The position numbers and the translations under genes were made by a program. Under the pieces are notes generated by a model. The model was not told the DNA's origin and did no database searches. It saw nothing but the letters and a program-made list of their open reading frames with translations. Positions 47,263 through 58,340 of a stretch of 64,000 nt of DNA are shown here, piece after piece. Positions within the stretch are counted from its first letter, which is position 1; every line of letters starts with the position of its first letter. The stretch comes from Liolophura sinensis (Eukaryota > Mollusca > Polyplacophora > Chitonida > Chitonidae). The stretch is taken from positions 30,177,608 through 30,241,607 of the forward strand of contig NC_088300.1 in the NCBI RefSeq assembly GCF_032854445.1, given 5' to 3'.

Positions 47263-48879
47263 ATCATTGTGTTGAAAGAGATCTTAGCCTTAAGTGGCAG
47301 ATTCTTTTGTGATTCGTACCTTTCTTTGAACAGATTTAACTATTTGCAAGGATTCTCAGACTGACAGTAGTGAACGAGCAGTCTGTTGAGATTATGATGC
47401 TAACCTTACTATTAATGACAATGGCCTTTGGGAATTTGACTTCGGGTATATTTTAACCGTTTGACGGCCTCCATTTTGATTTGGACAATTCGCTTTCTAT
47501 TACAGACTTTCCCGTGACCACCCCACTGAAAGTTCGAAATTCAGACCGACAAACGTCAGAAAAAAAAAACATACCGATATCCAAATTAAGCTTAATACCA
47601 CTACGGTGGGCGCGTGGAAGCTTGCTTTCCTTGTTTGAGAATGAACATTGGTTTCCACATTATTTAGATATGTATCAAGACTGTGGTGGAGGAGGGAGTT
47701 TTTATGTCAATATTATGTTTTAAGTGCCATCTCTCTGGCTATAAAAAATTTAAAGGAATTTTAATGTCAATGACACCACACATGACATTCACTATTTCAC
47801 TTAGATTGCCAGCAGCGTGATGCTGTGTTTGTATAAGATTAGTTTCCTTACCAAACCATACTATTCCCGATCAATGTTATAATACTACGTCCATAAATGT
47901 CTGTATTACCAAGATTAGGAAATTTTAATTATAAACAACAAAGGGAAACTACGATGATTCTAGCTTGATAGCACATCTAAGTTATTAACTACCCGTCTTC
48001 CAACAACGGCGCTAATAAGCATGGGATCTGTGTCGTATCTAGAGGTTACGTGTTCTTGTCACCCTCAATGCTTTCGCAGAAGGCTATTGTGTGACCATTA
48101 ACCCAAGATAGGGCGCCTGACTTTGTATTCTCTTGCACTTATCCCCTTACATGTCGTGAAATGTGTTAATGATTGACGTTGTTAAGAAGAAACGTGTGAT
48201 CTATACCAAGCTGCTTGACACCTGTTTCACCCGTACTTCACAACACAATGCAATGGGCGTTAGCACACTGTGGATAAATACCTTCCAAAATTTATGCCAT
48301 ATGACGATACTCGGTTTCCAGGCTTGTTTGTCGGTTAAAAGATACATCTACACCAAAGGTAATGTTCGGCCATTTTTTCTTTACGTTTTCCAACTGTATG
48401 AAAATCAACTTGTTAAATTTATCATAATATTATGTTTTCTGGGTGATGCTGGAATAGATCATGTTGATGTGTCATGTTGTTTTGGAATGTACATCACAAT
48501 GACCCGCTATACAAACAAAAGGATTGTCTTGATGAAATGATAGAACAAACCTGACTCGTACAGCTTAGCAGTGTGTTGCAATAACATTATCTATTCTGCG
48601 ATAGCTCAAAAGACATAGTATTCTCTAAATTTAAAATAATTCAGAATGATCGACAGGTTTTGATTAACTTGTGTCTAATGTTTAGGTTATAGCTGAAAGA
48701 TGGGCCAGATCTTTAAGCCACAGTATCAGGCGATGTCGTTTTTAGATATTTACACCCCAGGCTTCTAACATAATAACACGTAAAGAGTTCCGGAGTCGGC
48801 TCAAATGGTTACAGGCCTTGCTCGCTAAAGCTATCAGAGCCTTAACCACGGAGTCCAGTGGTCATAATTGAGAAGGCCG
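47263..48879. other. No supported gene
   Basis: AT-rich. The 125-codon frame at 48163-48540 (+) has no recognisable domain and looks like chance. Confidence 0.4.
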
Positions 48880-49003
48880 TTCCGCAACTTGCGGATGGTC
48901 GTGGCATTCTGCAGGGCTCTGCCATAATGTCCACCCTAATGCTGGCCGCCGTCGTATGAGTGAAATATTCCTGAGTACGGCGTAAAACATCAACGAAATA
49001 AAT
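48880..49003 (+). repeat. SINE1 3' part, diverged
   Basis: Carries 'ACTTGCGGATGGTCGTGGCA', 'TGCTGGCCGCCGTCGTATGA' and 'TCCTGAGTACGGCGTAAAAC' with a short tail. The head is unrecognisable. Confidence 0.85.
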
Positions 49004-50923
49004 CGTGAATCCAGTCCTTTTTGTTCCGGCTACAGTTAAGTCACAGTGTTTGTGAGGAGGGGGTAGGGGCGTCTGTGCTTACGAATGTCTGTTTCGACGC
49101 ATACATTAATGGTAATCTTTTGTTGTCTTTTATTCTGGTGTTTGAACTATAAACACATAGTTAATGTTTGCCTGCACTGATTCAACTCATTCACCTATTC
49201 GTGGTGGTACAATGTAGCGACATTGACTTCACACAAGACATTAATAACGCAGTGTTTAGCAAAATCCCTCGTTTTTCTGACTTTTTTTTTGATTGTTAGA
49301 GCTTAACGTTATAACGTTTAATAAATATTTGGATCATATCCCTACTCCTTGTATCAGGCCCGACCAAAATGCCTCACTGGAACGCTCTGCCGAAGACACA
49401 AGAAACATCTGCACGCCCAGTCACACTACCATCCTATTTCCTCTTGTGTTGTACCTTGTTTATCGATTTTAAAGCATTAGACATATAGTATAAACTCGCC
49501 TTTCTTATTTTGCAGTAAATTTAATAAAATAAATACGATTCATGGACGATACCTCATGCACCTCCGACGTTTCATCGCAGATCTCTTCCAATCGCTAAAG
49601 AGAAGTCAGACTGTAACAACATGCAGCATGAATCTCATTTAATGAGGTCATCTGACAACACAAGTATTTTGGTGAAACATAATGTTTCAGTACGTCTTCT
49701 TCTAAGCTGGTGGTAAGCACTTTTTGATTTAATGTTTCTGAAACACGTCAGACAAATTTCTCATACACAACAGACTTTCTAAAATGTTCCCCTTCAATTC
49801 ACCACTTTTTTTCTATTCTTTGTTTTTCAACATGTTTCACTTAATACGCATTAGTCTGCTACATAGATTCAAATTCTAAATTTCTTTTGTTTACAGTTTG
49901 AATTATTTAGGTTTTTAAATGTTTCACATGTGTGAGCGTTCACAGATACAAGGCTAAGTGGGCACAGTCCATATTTAAAGTTATATAAAAAGTATCGTAT
50001 CGGCATTCAAAATTAAAAGCCTAATTTCTTATGATTTTATCTATATATTTATTAATCTAACGCGGAATACACTTTGAATCAAACAGCTTTGTGATACAAA
50101 CAGCAGGAGTGAAAACATCGGCAACGACGACATTCTTCGGCTAAGTATTACAGTGTGGTAGATTCTTGTTTCACTTGGATAATCTTGACACAATATAATA
50201 TATTCAATATTGTCAACAAAAAATGAAAGCGTCGACCCCTGAACCAATGTCTCCCAAAACTGTTCCCTTTTCACCTCCACATTTATACTCTCACATGCAC
50301 ATTCGTTATTTTCTGGTCTTAAGGCGAGTGAATAGCTAAAAAAATAAATCACCGAATTTAACAGATCTGGATACTGATTTTATTTATTCACCTAGAACAT
50401 TGCTTCTCTGCCTCTCTTTACATGAACTTGTCCTAATTCATTATTTAATATACTTTCTTATCTGTAGTTCTTTGGTGGTGCGTTGAATGTTGTTATGGAA
50501 ATTGGACGTGCTATTATTGACCGGGATCTTTCTTCATATTTGACGGCTAATAAACAAGTCTGTCTCGAAGCATTGATTCAAACCCTTAATTATATCACTA
50601 AAATTCATTCCAGGGAATTAAATCACCGATCAGGTTGTGTATAAGAAGAAAACATTAACAATACGGTTTCTTATGGAACAGGGCACAAGCTTTTGAAGTT
50701 CAAGTCGGGCCATGTTTTACACTTTAAAATCGGCAATTTTGGTACTTCTCTGGATCGGTCATGGTATGTTCACGGCATGTGACTGAGTTTGGCACCAGTG
50801 AAGTAGCACTCATGATACAAGGGTACATCGTCGTAGAAATGAGTTGGCAAATCGAATGACCACAGCTTTGAATTTGCCCACTAAAAAGGCTTTTATATAA
50901 TTTGTTTTTCTTTTCAGTTTTAC
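49004..50923. other. Upstream flank of the GPCR gene; nothing assigned
   Basis: AT-rich. This must hold the promoter and any 5' untranslated exon of the GPCR gene, but I could not place them. A 103-codon minus-strand frame at 50041-50352 has no recognisable domain. Confidence 0.4.
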
Positions 50924-50929
50924 TGAAAG

Positions 50930-50942
50930 TTTTTTTTTGTAG
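50930..50942 (+). other. Likely 3' splice acceptor in the GPCR 5' leader
   Basis: A run of nine T followed by GTAG ends 8 bases before the GPCR start codon. The pyrimidine-rich TTTGTTTTTCTTTTCAG (50901-50917) just upstream is a second candidate. Either would mean the coding exon is preceded by an untranslated exon. Confidence 0.4.
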
Positions 50943-50950
50943 CTGAAGAC

Positions 50951-52051
50951 ATGGCAGGACAGGTGAATGCAACCAGTACGTTGGGAGACAATGTCCTGAG
51001 TGGAAACGAATTAGGATCGAGCAACGAAACGTCCGCTGACATTACCTGGAGAGAAGACATCATGAGCCCTGACCAGGTAGAAGGTGAACACCACTCACCT
51101 TCTCTCCTCGACGAATATCAGTTGATAGACATCCTCTTGCTTACACACAGCTTTATGTTGGTAGCAACAAGTATTCTTTTTAACGCCTGCGCGTTGTTTT
51201 CCATTATCAAGATACCGACAAAAACTCTCAAGTGTAGGGGACCCTTAATGAACTTTCTGGTGGTGGACATGCTATTACCTTCTGGCTATGGCATACTGAC
51301 TTTGTTAGATATTCTTATGCTGTTTGGAATAAGGCATCCTTGTCTAACCCGTTCGAAAATGTTCATCCTCCCTCCGCTTCAGTACGTCCAGACGTTTGCA
51401 TCATTGTCTTTAGTCATTGATCGCCTGTACGCAATATCCATGCCAATCCGTTACAAAATGAAATCGACGTTGGCCTTAACGATGATATCCATTTTATTAA
51501 GTTGGGGGATATCGATGTTATTAACCCTACCAATTTTCATCCCAGCTGCACCGTTTACCAGCATGAGAGGATACTGTCAGCGTCTGGCGACAGACCCAAA
51601 CAAATTTTTCACAGCTTTGAGAATGCCTTTAGTAATCGCTTTAAAAATTCTTATTCTTTGCATCTATGTATTTATTTTTATATTTATAAAATGCTCAATG
51701 AAGTTTTCCCAAGTTCCCAAACACACAGGTGGGAGTTCTCGTTTAACCTCGATAAAATGCACCATTGGATTCTTTATTGTTCATGTTCTGGCCCTAACGC
51801 TGTACATACCAGGCCCGTTGTTCGGTATTTTGAGTGCTTCTGGTATCAAAGGTATGGACAGTCTTACAATTAGCAGAATACGGCGAGTACTCATCTTACT
51901 GTATCTTCTGGTCCCAACGGCAGATCCTGTAATCATTGCCTCGAAGATACCCCCGCTTAAATCAAAACTTCTTCATGTTTGGGGAAAGAAGGGTGCATCA
52001 AAAAGTGAAACAGAAACAAACATCAACAGGAGTACGTGCGTGGACACTTAG
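50951..52051 (+). CDS. Rhodopsin-class G-protein-coupled receptor, orphan
   Basis: Intronless frame of 366 residues with seven hydrophobic helices (about 59-87, 97-122, 131-161, 172-196, 222-248, 270-293 and 308-332). Class A landmarks are N78 in helix 1, D106 in helix 2, C131 at the start of helix 3 and C209 in the second outer loop (the usual disulfide pair), D157-R158-L159 in place of D-R-Y, and W185 in helix 4. Helix 6 has no C-W-x-P but keeps prolines at 287 and 289. Helix 7 reads D325-P326-V-I-I instead of N-P-x-x-Y. Two N-glycosylation sites (N6, N25) lie in the 58-residue outer N-terminus. The tail is short and basic, then Ser/Thr-rich. The ligand is unknown. It would sit in the plasma membrane and couple to G proteins. 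An in-frame stop at 50924 and an acceptor-like T-run ending TTGTAG (50942) support the start at 50951. Confidence 0.9.
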   Translation: MAGQVNATSTLGDNVLSGNELGSSNETSADITWREDIMSPDQVEGEHHSPSLLDEYQLIDILLLTHSFMLVATSILFNACALFSIIKIPTKTLKCRGPLMNFLVVDMLLPSGYGILTLLDILMLFGIRHPCLTRSKMFILPPLQYVQTFASLSLVIDRLYAISMPIRYKMKSTLALTMISILLSWGISMLLTLPIFIPAAPFTSMRGYCQRLATDPNKFFTALRMPLVIALKILILCIYVFIFIFIKCSMKFSQVPKHTGGSSRLTSIKCTIGFFIVHVLALTLYIPGPLFGILSASGIKGMDSLTISRIRRVLILLYLLVPTADPVIIASKIPPLKSKLLHVWGKKGASKSETETNINRSTCVDT

Positions 52052-52300
52052 AAGTACCATAGTCATAGTGCTGGTAGCACTCCTTTCAGTGCGTCTACCG
52101 CTGTATATATTCGTTTTAAATCATTTAAATCAAGTTTGACCTTTGGACCCTGTGAGCATGTGAGCAAGATTTAGCCCTATAGCTTCGCGTGGACCTATAA
52201 CCATGATTAATCAGTAAAACTGACTAATTTATTTGGTTGGTGTTGGTTTGGTTACTTGGCACTGGAATACTTCAGCTCATTATTGAGTAGTATAATGAAT

Positions 52301-52310
52301 AATAAATAAA
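52301..52310 (+). terminator. Polyadenylation signals after the GPCR
   Basis: Two overlapping AATAAA hexamers (52301 and 52305), about 250 bases after the stop codon, a normal distance for a 3' untranslated region. Not verified by transcript data. Confidence 0.4.
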
Positions 52311-53232
52311 TACTATATTACTGAGTAGTATATCAAGCACACACATTACAGCGAATGCTCCGCTTTCCACGTTCGTTTTTCATCACTGACATCACCATCC
52401 AATTTTGTAGAGAAGTCTTAAACAACGCGGAAGTCGCTAGAGTCACCCCCAGTGATGAAGCACGAAGTGATGTCAGAGAACGCAAAGCTCTCTCTCAACA
52501 CTTTGTTTCTAGTGATACTTTATAATGCATTGTCTTTATCTAAAGTAAGCGCAACAGGATTCTAATGGACACATAAAACATTTTTATTGATGAATGCTGA
52601 TTAAACAGCCCTGTGGTGAGACTAAATCTGAACAAGCCAACGTGTGTCGCACAAGCTCCAAAGATCAAGCTTGTCTATAGTTGTGGCATTGATGTAAAGC
52701 GCACTTGAGTAGTATATGTATGAAGTAGTAATGGAAGCAAAAACTTGAGACGGGGTTTTGTTTTCGTTGAAAACCTGGATATCAGTTTTGTTAAGATTGA
52801 TTAAAAATACCTACCACCGCTCATCTAGAAGATATATCTGTATGTTGACTTATTATGTTTTCGTCAGTTAAAGTTGTCGTCGTCTTAAAGTTTAATTAGT
52901 GCCAGGTGAACAACGTATTATGTATTGTTTCGATACAGAAAGTGGCATCAGGCCATAATCACATAATTACTCATTCATTCAATAAAGAACTTTAGTTGTC
53001 TCTAATGGTTTATCTAGGTGTTTTGTTCATATATTTCATCAAATTTTTATCACAGCGAATCCTCCCCTTAGTGACTAACTGTGTCACTATTAGACACGCT
53101 TTTCAATCGTTGAGAAAATAATACTCGGCTTTTTGGCTCTTTTATAAAAAAGACAAGCTTTTATTTGCGCTAAGTCAGCCTAGTAAACAAAATAGGGCCA
53201 TATTTCCATGACCTGTAAAATATTAATAATGT
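52311..53232. other. No gene seen
   Basis: AT-rich sequence downstream of the GPCR gene without a supported feature. Confidence 0.4.
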
Positions 53233-53463
53233 TACTATATTTATTTATTTATTTATTTGACTGATGTTTTACGCCGTACCTAAGAATATTTCCTCGCCCG
53301 GGCGAAACCCACGATCATCTGCAGGTTGCTGGCAGACCTTCCCACTTACGGCCGGAGAGGAAGCCAGCATGAGCTGGACGAACTCACAGCGACCGCATTG
53401 GTGAGAGGCATCTGGGTCATTACGCTACGCTAGCGCGCTAACCAACCAAGTTACGGAGTCCCC
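53233..53463 (-). repeat. SINE1, minus-strand copy
   Basis: ATTTATTTATTTATTTGACT tail, 'TACGCCGTACCTAAGAATAT', an internal deletion of about 40 bp after it, then body, 'GCTGGACGAACTCACAGCGA' and head up to 'GTTACGGAGTCCCC'. A short possible duplication TAATGT flanks it (53227-53232 and 53464-53469). Confidence 0.9.
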
Positions 53464-53469
53464 TAATGT

Positions 53470-55365
53470 CATTGTAGTATTTAAGCATTTACCTCAACAG
53501 GTGAAGCAAAATCGTTACTGAGATATTGTTAAAAGGCCGACTTTCACCTGTTACGTGTGACCATTTGACCCCATATGCTGAAGCTTTTTTTATATCTGAA
53601 AAGCTCGCTTTGGCTGTTAATAATCCTGGGCGGATAACCATGGTGATGAGCGTTCTGACCAACAACTTGATCCGGCATGTTTTTTTGTTTTTCTCGGTGA
53701 ACCACGCAAGGTGTAAATACATGAATGTACTGTGTTAAGTGAAACACGACTTCTCTTGTACAGTATAGAAATAAAACAACGATGTACTTGGTGTGCAACA
53801 CAGTTCCTCAGCTTTATCTCAGAAAGGATTTTCACTCAAACTGTTTATGGCCACAAATTATCAACTGACATGAAGAGCTTTTACGTGGCACGCCAGGCTT
53901 AAAAACAAACTCAGATTTTAAGCATGTCTTAAGTCGAAATCAAGGATTCGTTTACACGTGTGAACAAGTTCTTTTAAACAGGCGGCTACATTTTTATTCG
54001 ACAGGTGAGTTTTAAGAACAAACGGCTTGCAATGCCAGAATTAAATTTTTTTACAAGTGGTCAAAATATGTATTAAAAGTTTGACATGTTTTATCGGCAG
54101 GTTGTTTTTAGGCTCCAGAGGTGCGGGGGTGGGTGTATTGACTTGCCGTCATGTTTTGAGCAAGCCTTTAGTCCAATGGCTGTCTTAACTGGTGCAGAAC
54201 GAATGTGTGTCGACAATTGATAGCTTATTAGATAGAGACGAAGTTCAATATTGTTTACCTTTGAAGTAATCCACTAAAACGCCTAACCTGACAAACAAAC
54301 TACCGATTCATGGGCTAAGGCTGCATTAACTGCCTTTTGTTTGCAGTGCCAAGGCCTCTAATCTACTGAAAATCTATGCACATCTAAACCCAACCACGAA
54401 ATAATGGCGGAAACATGGCTTGTTTTAAGATACACTGGATCAAGCATATGCTTGTTTACTGAAGACTTTTCTAGTCGAGGATGACTCTCGATAATAACAC
54501 TCGATGATAGAGCCTTCTGTAGTCTGATTAACATGAAGGACCTATTATAGATTTCCTTGAAAAACCATCTTCAAGTGTGTAAGTAATATAATGTTATGAG
54601 AGGGTAATACAGATCTAGCATAATCCGAGCAACGGCGACAGTATGATAGTCGGCTAATGATCACAGGGTTTTATTCTAACTGTTCATGGGGAAATGTTTA
54701 AATATGGTAGCAAATTATACGCCTCTTAACACTTTGGCTCATGCAGTATTAGATAAAAAAAATGCAGTGATCTTATCTGCAGTTTATTAGATGTCACTAC
54801 ATGGTTTCGAAAACCTCACAATGCTGTCACATTTTATATTCAATAATATTAAAGGAATATAGAGTGCCCAGGCGCAGGCTGGTTCAATGCAACAAGTTTG
54901 GAACCGACTGGCCATTGACCAATGCTCGAAGCCAGTTCTAACTGGATCGACTGTGCCTTGAAGTTAGGGAGTTTGTCAGGTATCTCTTCTTCTTCACGGC
55001 TTCATCTAACCACAAAAGTGGCCACCTTCGTAATGGGAAATATTCTTAAGTTTGGGTATAAATCCCCGTCAAATAAACACATTTTCATGTTTGTAATTCC
55101 GAGAAGCAATTCTCTTTTCACTGTGTCTTTATACAGAATGAAAAGATTCGAAATGAAAATGTGAACACATGTGACTGTGAAAACATCCACATTATGAAAT
55201 AACCTGCCATCAAAAATGCTTTTAGTAAATTTTAGAACGAGTTTTCTTGTTCCTGGGAATAATGTAGACAGAGACATGTCTTTTGAAATTTAACCAACAA
55301 ATAGGGTGACTGTTCAATGAATGCAAACTTTCAAGAAACAATATGAGAAATATTCCATTGATACC
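53470..55365. other. No supported gene
   Basis: AT-rich. Overlapping frames on both strands at 53489-53835 and 54922-55277 show no recognisable motif. A weak SINE-like patch ('GGGAAATATTCTTAAGTTTG') lies at about 55036. Confidence 0.35.
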
Positions 55366-55500
55366 ATGACCCTAGTTTCATGAAGCCTACTTAGTATTAA
55401 GTAACCCCTAACAAAATGCACTTTATATTTCCACAATTTATCCTGTCATGGTACATATAGTTACGGGCTTAGCTAAGTGAGCTTCATGAAAATGGGTCAT
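55366..55500. mobile_element. 135-bp MITE-like element
   Basis: Terminal inverted repeats of about 20 bp: ATGACCCTAGTTTCATGAAG at the left and the reverse complement of CTTCATGAAAATGGGTCAT at the right, differing at a few positions and by one base in length. The interior is AT-rich and non-coding. A target duplication was not clear. Confidence 0.65.
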
Positions 55501-55989
55501 GAGCTAATAACATCAGGCCAGAGAAGTATGTGTCTATGCGCCGAAACAGGCAGTCATATACCAGCCGTCAATCAAAATGGAGTCTATGCAGTCAGTAGTT
55601 TTCAATGACTGTAGGAAAGCAGTATAGCACCGACATCTGTGGCTTCACTAAAGTGCCGTTATATACATGGTCTTGATTCTTTTCGATGTGGTGTGAAGTT
55701 CTGTCAGATTCATGGGAGATAACCATGGTTGGCACCACAGCACAGGTCATATTAACCTGTAGTTTCCAGGATGCAATGCAGCTCCTGATAGAAATGAAGT
55801 TTCACTTTTACAACAGTGCAAAGACAGTAGACTATTAGGAGTTGTCAAATTATTAGGATACACGATTAACCTGCTATATCGCACTTCACGGGAGATTGAG
55901 AGGTCGACGACGCTGGTGTCCCCGTTTGCGCACTCCAACATCAAACGAAGCCTGTTGGCCTTTCAAAAGTATGGTGTGCAGTGTGCACA
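55501..55989. other. No gene seen
   Basis: No supported feature in this stretch. Confidence 0.35.
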
Positions 55990-56175
55990 CCTGTATCTCA
56001 CATGACGGCGGCCAGCATCATGGGAGGAAACCGTGCAGAGTTCGGGGGAAACCCACGGCCATTCGCAGGCTGGCCAGAGAGGAAGCCAGCATGAGCCAGA
56101 CTTGAACTCACAGTGACCGCATCGATGAGAGGCTCCTGAGTCATTACGCAGCGTTAGCTGAGCCACGGAGGCCCC
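55990..56175 (-). repeat. SINE1, copy lacking its 3' tail
   Basis: Starts at 'CACATGACGGCGGCCAGCAT' without the TATTTC/AATAAATA part and runs to the head 'GCTGAGCCACGGAGGCCCC'. Loss of the 3' end is less usual than 5' truncation for a retroposed element and suggests a later deletion. Confidence 0.9.
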
Positions 56176-56257
56176 TACTCACACTTAAGAAAGTTCGTTG
56201 GTAGCTCCTCAAAGGTCAACGGCTTATCTCTGCAATCCGATAAGATCTAGATGCTCC

Positions 56258-56260
<3 letters not shown>

Positions 56261-56342
<82 letters not shown>
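56261..56342. repeat. (TA)n microsatellite, 82 bp
   Basis: About 41 uninterrupted TA units. Self-complementary, so able to extrude as a cruciform and prone to slippage and assembly error. The open frame at 56198-56572 is caused by it. Confidence 0.97.
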
Positions 56343-56347
<5 letters not shown>

Positions 56348-57367
56348 TCCCTATGCCCTATTGGTGTGGTCCAAAGAAGATCTTTTCCATCTTTTCCAAC
56401 GAATGAAACAGTAGGGCTTTTGTTTCTAAAAATTATAGTCAGTCAATGCCGTATAGTCAATGGTACATGTACGTTTCGCAGTGTTAAAGGCAAACATCTT
56501 GACGCTGAATTCTACTGCATCGGAGGAGTGTTCATTTTTGCGTCAATATCCCATTTCTTGGAATTAATATGATTTCAATAGTTTAACAGTTTCCTCCCAC
56601 CGTAATGCTGATTAAGTATCAATCAGCATAAGAGAAATAAAAGAAATAAAAGAAAAGTCGGTGTAAAACAATAATCACTTTAATAAAGTATCAATTATAA
56701 AATCTTACGCCTATGTTGAGATCTCACCACTCCACACTCAAATGAGTCATGTGACAAATAAATTCAGAATCGTATATCGAAGTACATACTACACATTTCT
56801 GAATTCTTTTATGTATAAAAACGACACGACATCTAACTGTTTATAAACTTCTGACCTCCACCCAGATGAAGTTTCTGTCCAGGACAAAAACCACAGAAAA
56901 ATTTACAAAACTATAAAACTTATAAACAAGAATCTTTATATGGAATTTAATTATTTTTATCAGCCTACACTAGTTTTCACAATCAGGAAAGAAAGAGAAA
57001 ATCTATTCCGATTGAGAACTTTACTACAGTGGGATTTCATTGGAATTCCGAAATGAGTTAGGCCATCGTGGTTGTCTCCCTTCCATCACTTATAGCACAT
57101 CCGTCTCACGATCAATCTACTCTGGTTAGTTTGTATGTAGGGCCAAAGGCCGAGAACCAAAGTGATTCCTTAAATGTCAGGCTTGCATTGATCTAATATC
57201 TCAGTGGTCTATTGATTTAATACTACTAGTATATAATTTTATAGTCCAGTGCTTGCTTTCTAAGCATTGAACTTCACGAACTAGGCCAAAGTTATACACT
57301 ACGTTTTGTACATAATGTAAATGGAGCTTAGTAATGACAGTACATTGCATTTCATTCCAACGTGCAT
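56343..57367. other. No gene seen
   Basis: AT-rich. A weak SINE1-like 3' fragment may lie at 56588-56675 ('CCTCCCACCGTAATGCTG', later 'GTCGGTGTAAAACA'). Confidence 0.35.
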
Positions 57368-57985
57368 ATGTATGGAGGCTTTGGTTGTTACGTCGTACTT
57401 AACTGTCGTACTTAACCATATCTTCATGTGACAAACAGGCACCGATAGCACGGTTGGTAGAGTGTCCACTTCTGGAGGCGGTAGATCTAGGGTCCATCCT
57501 GGGTAGGGTCACACCTAAGACCTTAAAAAAGAGGGAGTAACTTCCTCGCCTGGCGTTCAGCATGAAGGGAATATTGCAATGACTGGTTGACCCGTATCAG
57601 TATAATGGCTTTGGCGGGGCTGCTTAATTTCCTTAAGTAAGTCGTTTCAGTGAAGCAGCACTGGATAAAAGAGCGGTGGAAAGACGTCCTGCAACAAGGA
57701 GGCACATGAAGTACACTCTAAAGTCTCCTTGGTCGTCATATGTCTAAAAAAATTGTTAAGTATGACGTTAAACCCCAAGCACTCACGCACTCAGTCTCTC
57801 ACTCACTCTTCTTGTGACAGGGTTATTAAATGCGAACAAGTGTTTTGAGTGTTTGCAAAATGATTAAACACTAAACTCTTTGTGTAATATCTTTACTTGA
57901 ATATGTACACCTGGTAAGTGCCATTTTTAAAGCCTTTGGTGTGACCCGACCCGGAGCAGTGCTGGAAGGCTTGCAAATCGCTTGA
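57368..57985 (-). repeat. Probable SINE3 remnant split by SINE2
   Basis: The left part (57368-57426) has the SINE3 minus-strand 3' block 'TATGTATGGAGGCTTTGG' and 'TTACGTCGTACTTAAC'. The right part (57918-57965) has the head-side block 'CATTTTTAAAGCCTTTGGTG' and 'TGACCCGACCCGG'. The middle of SINE3 is not recognisable, so this is less certain than the other two nestings. Confidence 0.5.
57434..57812 (+). repeat. SINE2, full-length copy
   Basis: The tRNA-like head 'CCGATAGCACGGTTGGTAGA' continues to a B-box-like 'GGTCCATCCTGGGTAGGGTC'. Then come 'CGTATCAGTATAATGGCTTT', 'CAGTGAAGCAGCACTGGATA', 'GTCGTCATATGTCTAAAAAA', 'TTGTTAAGTATGACGTTAAA' and the CACTCACGCACTCAG..CACTCACTC tail. TGTGACA at 57427-57433 and 57813-57819 may be the target duplication. 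Confidence 0.92.
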
Positions 57986-58340
57986 CACTTGTCAGATATC
58001 ATGAACGTTCTTTAGACGCATGTTTTCAGACGCGTTTTGAATGAACAGGGATGTGGGAGTTGTCCACAATAAATGATATACCGAGTTCCGTCAATGATTG
58101 TAAAGTAAATCACTGCGCAAGTTGAATACTGAATTCTGTGCTTTAGAGGTTTTTTCTGGACGTCGACTTACCAATGACTTGAGAGCAGCTTCTAAACTTT
58201 ACTCGGATTAAAATCACCTTGTTATAAAAACAGTGTCTAATATTCCTAAGTTTTACATTTGAAAATACTCATTTGAATCATTATATTCGACGTAATGGCG
58301 TAATGTTGAGATATTTCTTGAGATATAGGCCTACTTCATG
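57986..58340. other. No gene seen
   Basis: No supported feature between the SINEs and the minisatellite. Confidence 0.4.

Noticed and set aside
48163-48540. 125-codon open frame on the + strand
   Set aside because: No recognisable domain, no start context or splice signals, and composition like the surrounding AT-rich sequence.
56198-56572. 124-codon frame with a Tyr-Ile repeat
   Set aside because: Produced by the 82-bp TA run, which has no stop in that frame.
57434-57510. tRNA-like sequence with A- and B-box-like parts
   Set aside because: It is the head of a SINE2 copy, followed by the SINE body. The same applies to all SINE1 heads. No free-standing tRNA gene was found.
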